Below are positions 16,012 through 16,030 of a DNA stretch of 16,030 bases, piece after piece. The DNA comes from an uncultured Kordia sp. (GTDB lineage Bacteria > Bacteroidota > Bacteroidia > Flavobacteriales > Flavobacteriaceae). A model generated the notes under the pieces. It searched no databases, was not told the origin of the DNA, and worked only from the letters and a program-made list of their open reading frames with translations. How positions within the stretch are numbered: the first letter of the stretch is position 1; the number at the start of each line of letters is the position of its first letter. The translations under genes and the position numbers were made by a program. Location: positions 1 to 16,030 of the forward strand of contig CAJXHW010000010.1 in NCBI GenBank assembly GCA_913054565.1, given 5' to 3'.

Positions 16012-16030
16012 TTTATTTAGTATTTTCGAT

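Noticed and set aside
1..16030. Search for CRISPR arrays, insertion sequences, phage or defence genes
   Set aside because: No direct-repeat arrays, transposase or integrase motifs, or defence-type domains were seen; the segment is ordinary chromosomal content.

Overview
The window reads as a low-GC chromosomal segment of a marine-type member of the Flavobacteriaceae (Bacteroidota). Four things point there: the -7 promoter boxes of the form TAnnTTTG; the lack of obvious Shine-Dalgarno sites; a secreted metallopeptidase with a type IX secretion (T9SS) C-terminal sorting domain; and a GyrA with Thr82/Asp86, the wild-type pair I recall for flavobacteria. I cannot assign a genus from sequence alone. 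The first 53 bases are not biological. They match the Illumina TruSeq P7/index adapter, so the left edge is the untrimmed end of an assembled contig.

Layout, left to right: adapter (1-53); an AT-rich hairpin (54-103); gyrA on the minus strand (125-2644); a 251-bp divergent intergenic region; clpC on the plus strand (2896-5454); a very strong 28-bp-stem bidirectional terminator where clpC meets the next gene; a 1040-residue T9SS-secreted M36 (fungalysin-type) metallopeptidase (5583-8705, minus); a TauE/SafE-family membrane permease (8794-9537, minus); a tRNA-Ser(UGA) with its own terminator and promoter (9578-9662, minus); rlmD, a 23S rRNA m5U methyltransferase (9793-11244, minus, start corrected); an alpha-oxoamine synthase (11377-12636, minus); a cysteine/cysteate-synthase-family enzyme (12764-13804, minus); and an S9A oligopeptidase-B-like lipoprotein (13876-16011, minus). 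From 5583 to the right edge everything is on the minus strand, but terminators and TAnnTTTG boxes divide it into several transcription units.

Most of the content is housekeeping: DNA supercoiling (GyrA), regulated proteolysis (ClpC), rRNA modification (RlmD) and tRNA. The part with most biological interest is the tandem pair at 11377-13804. A fold-type-II PLP enzyme of the cysteine/cysteate synthase family lies directly upstream of a fold-type-I alpha-oxoamine synthase. In gliding Bacteroidota such enzymes make cysteate and then condense it with a fatty acyl thioester, the first two steps to the sulfonolipid capnine. The pair is a good candidate for that pathway, although a terminator separates the genes and other substrates remain possible. 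Two exported peptidases (M36 and S9A) suggest a protein-degrading lifestyle.

I see no CRISPR array, insertion sequence, prophage or defence system, and no clear sign of a wholly undescribed system. The regulatory architecture is worth attention: phased A-tracts behind the tRNA promoter, a terminator 11 nt upstream of the permease start, and the 28-bp perfect inverted repeat.
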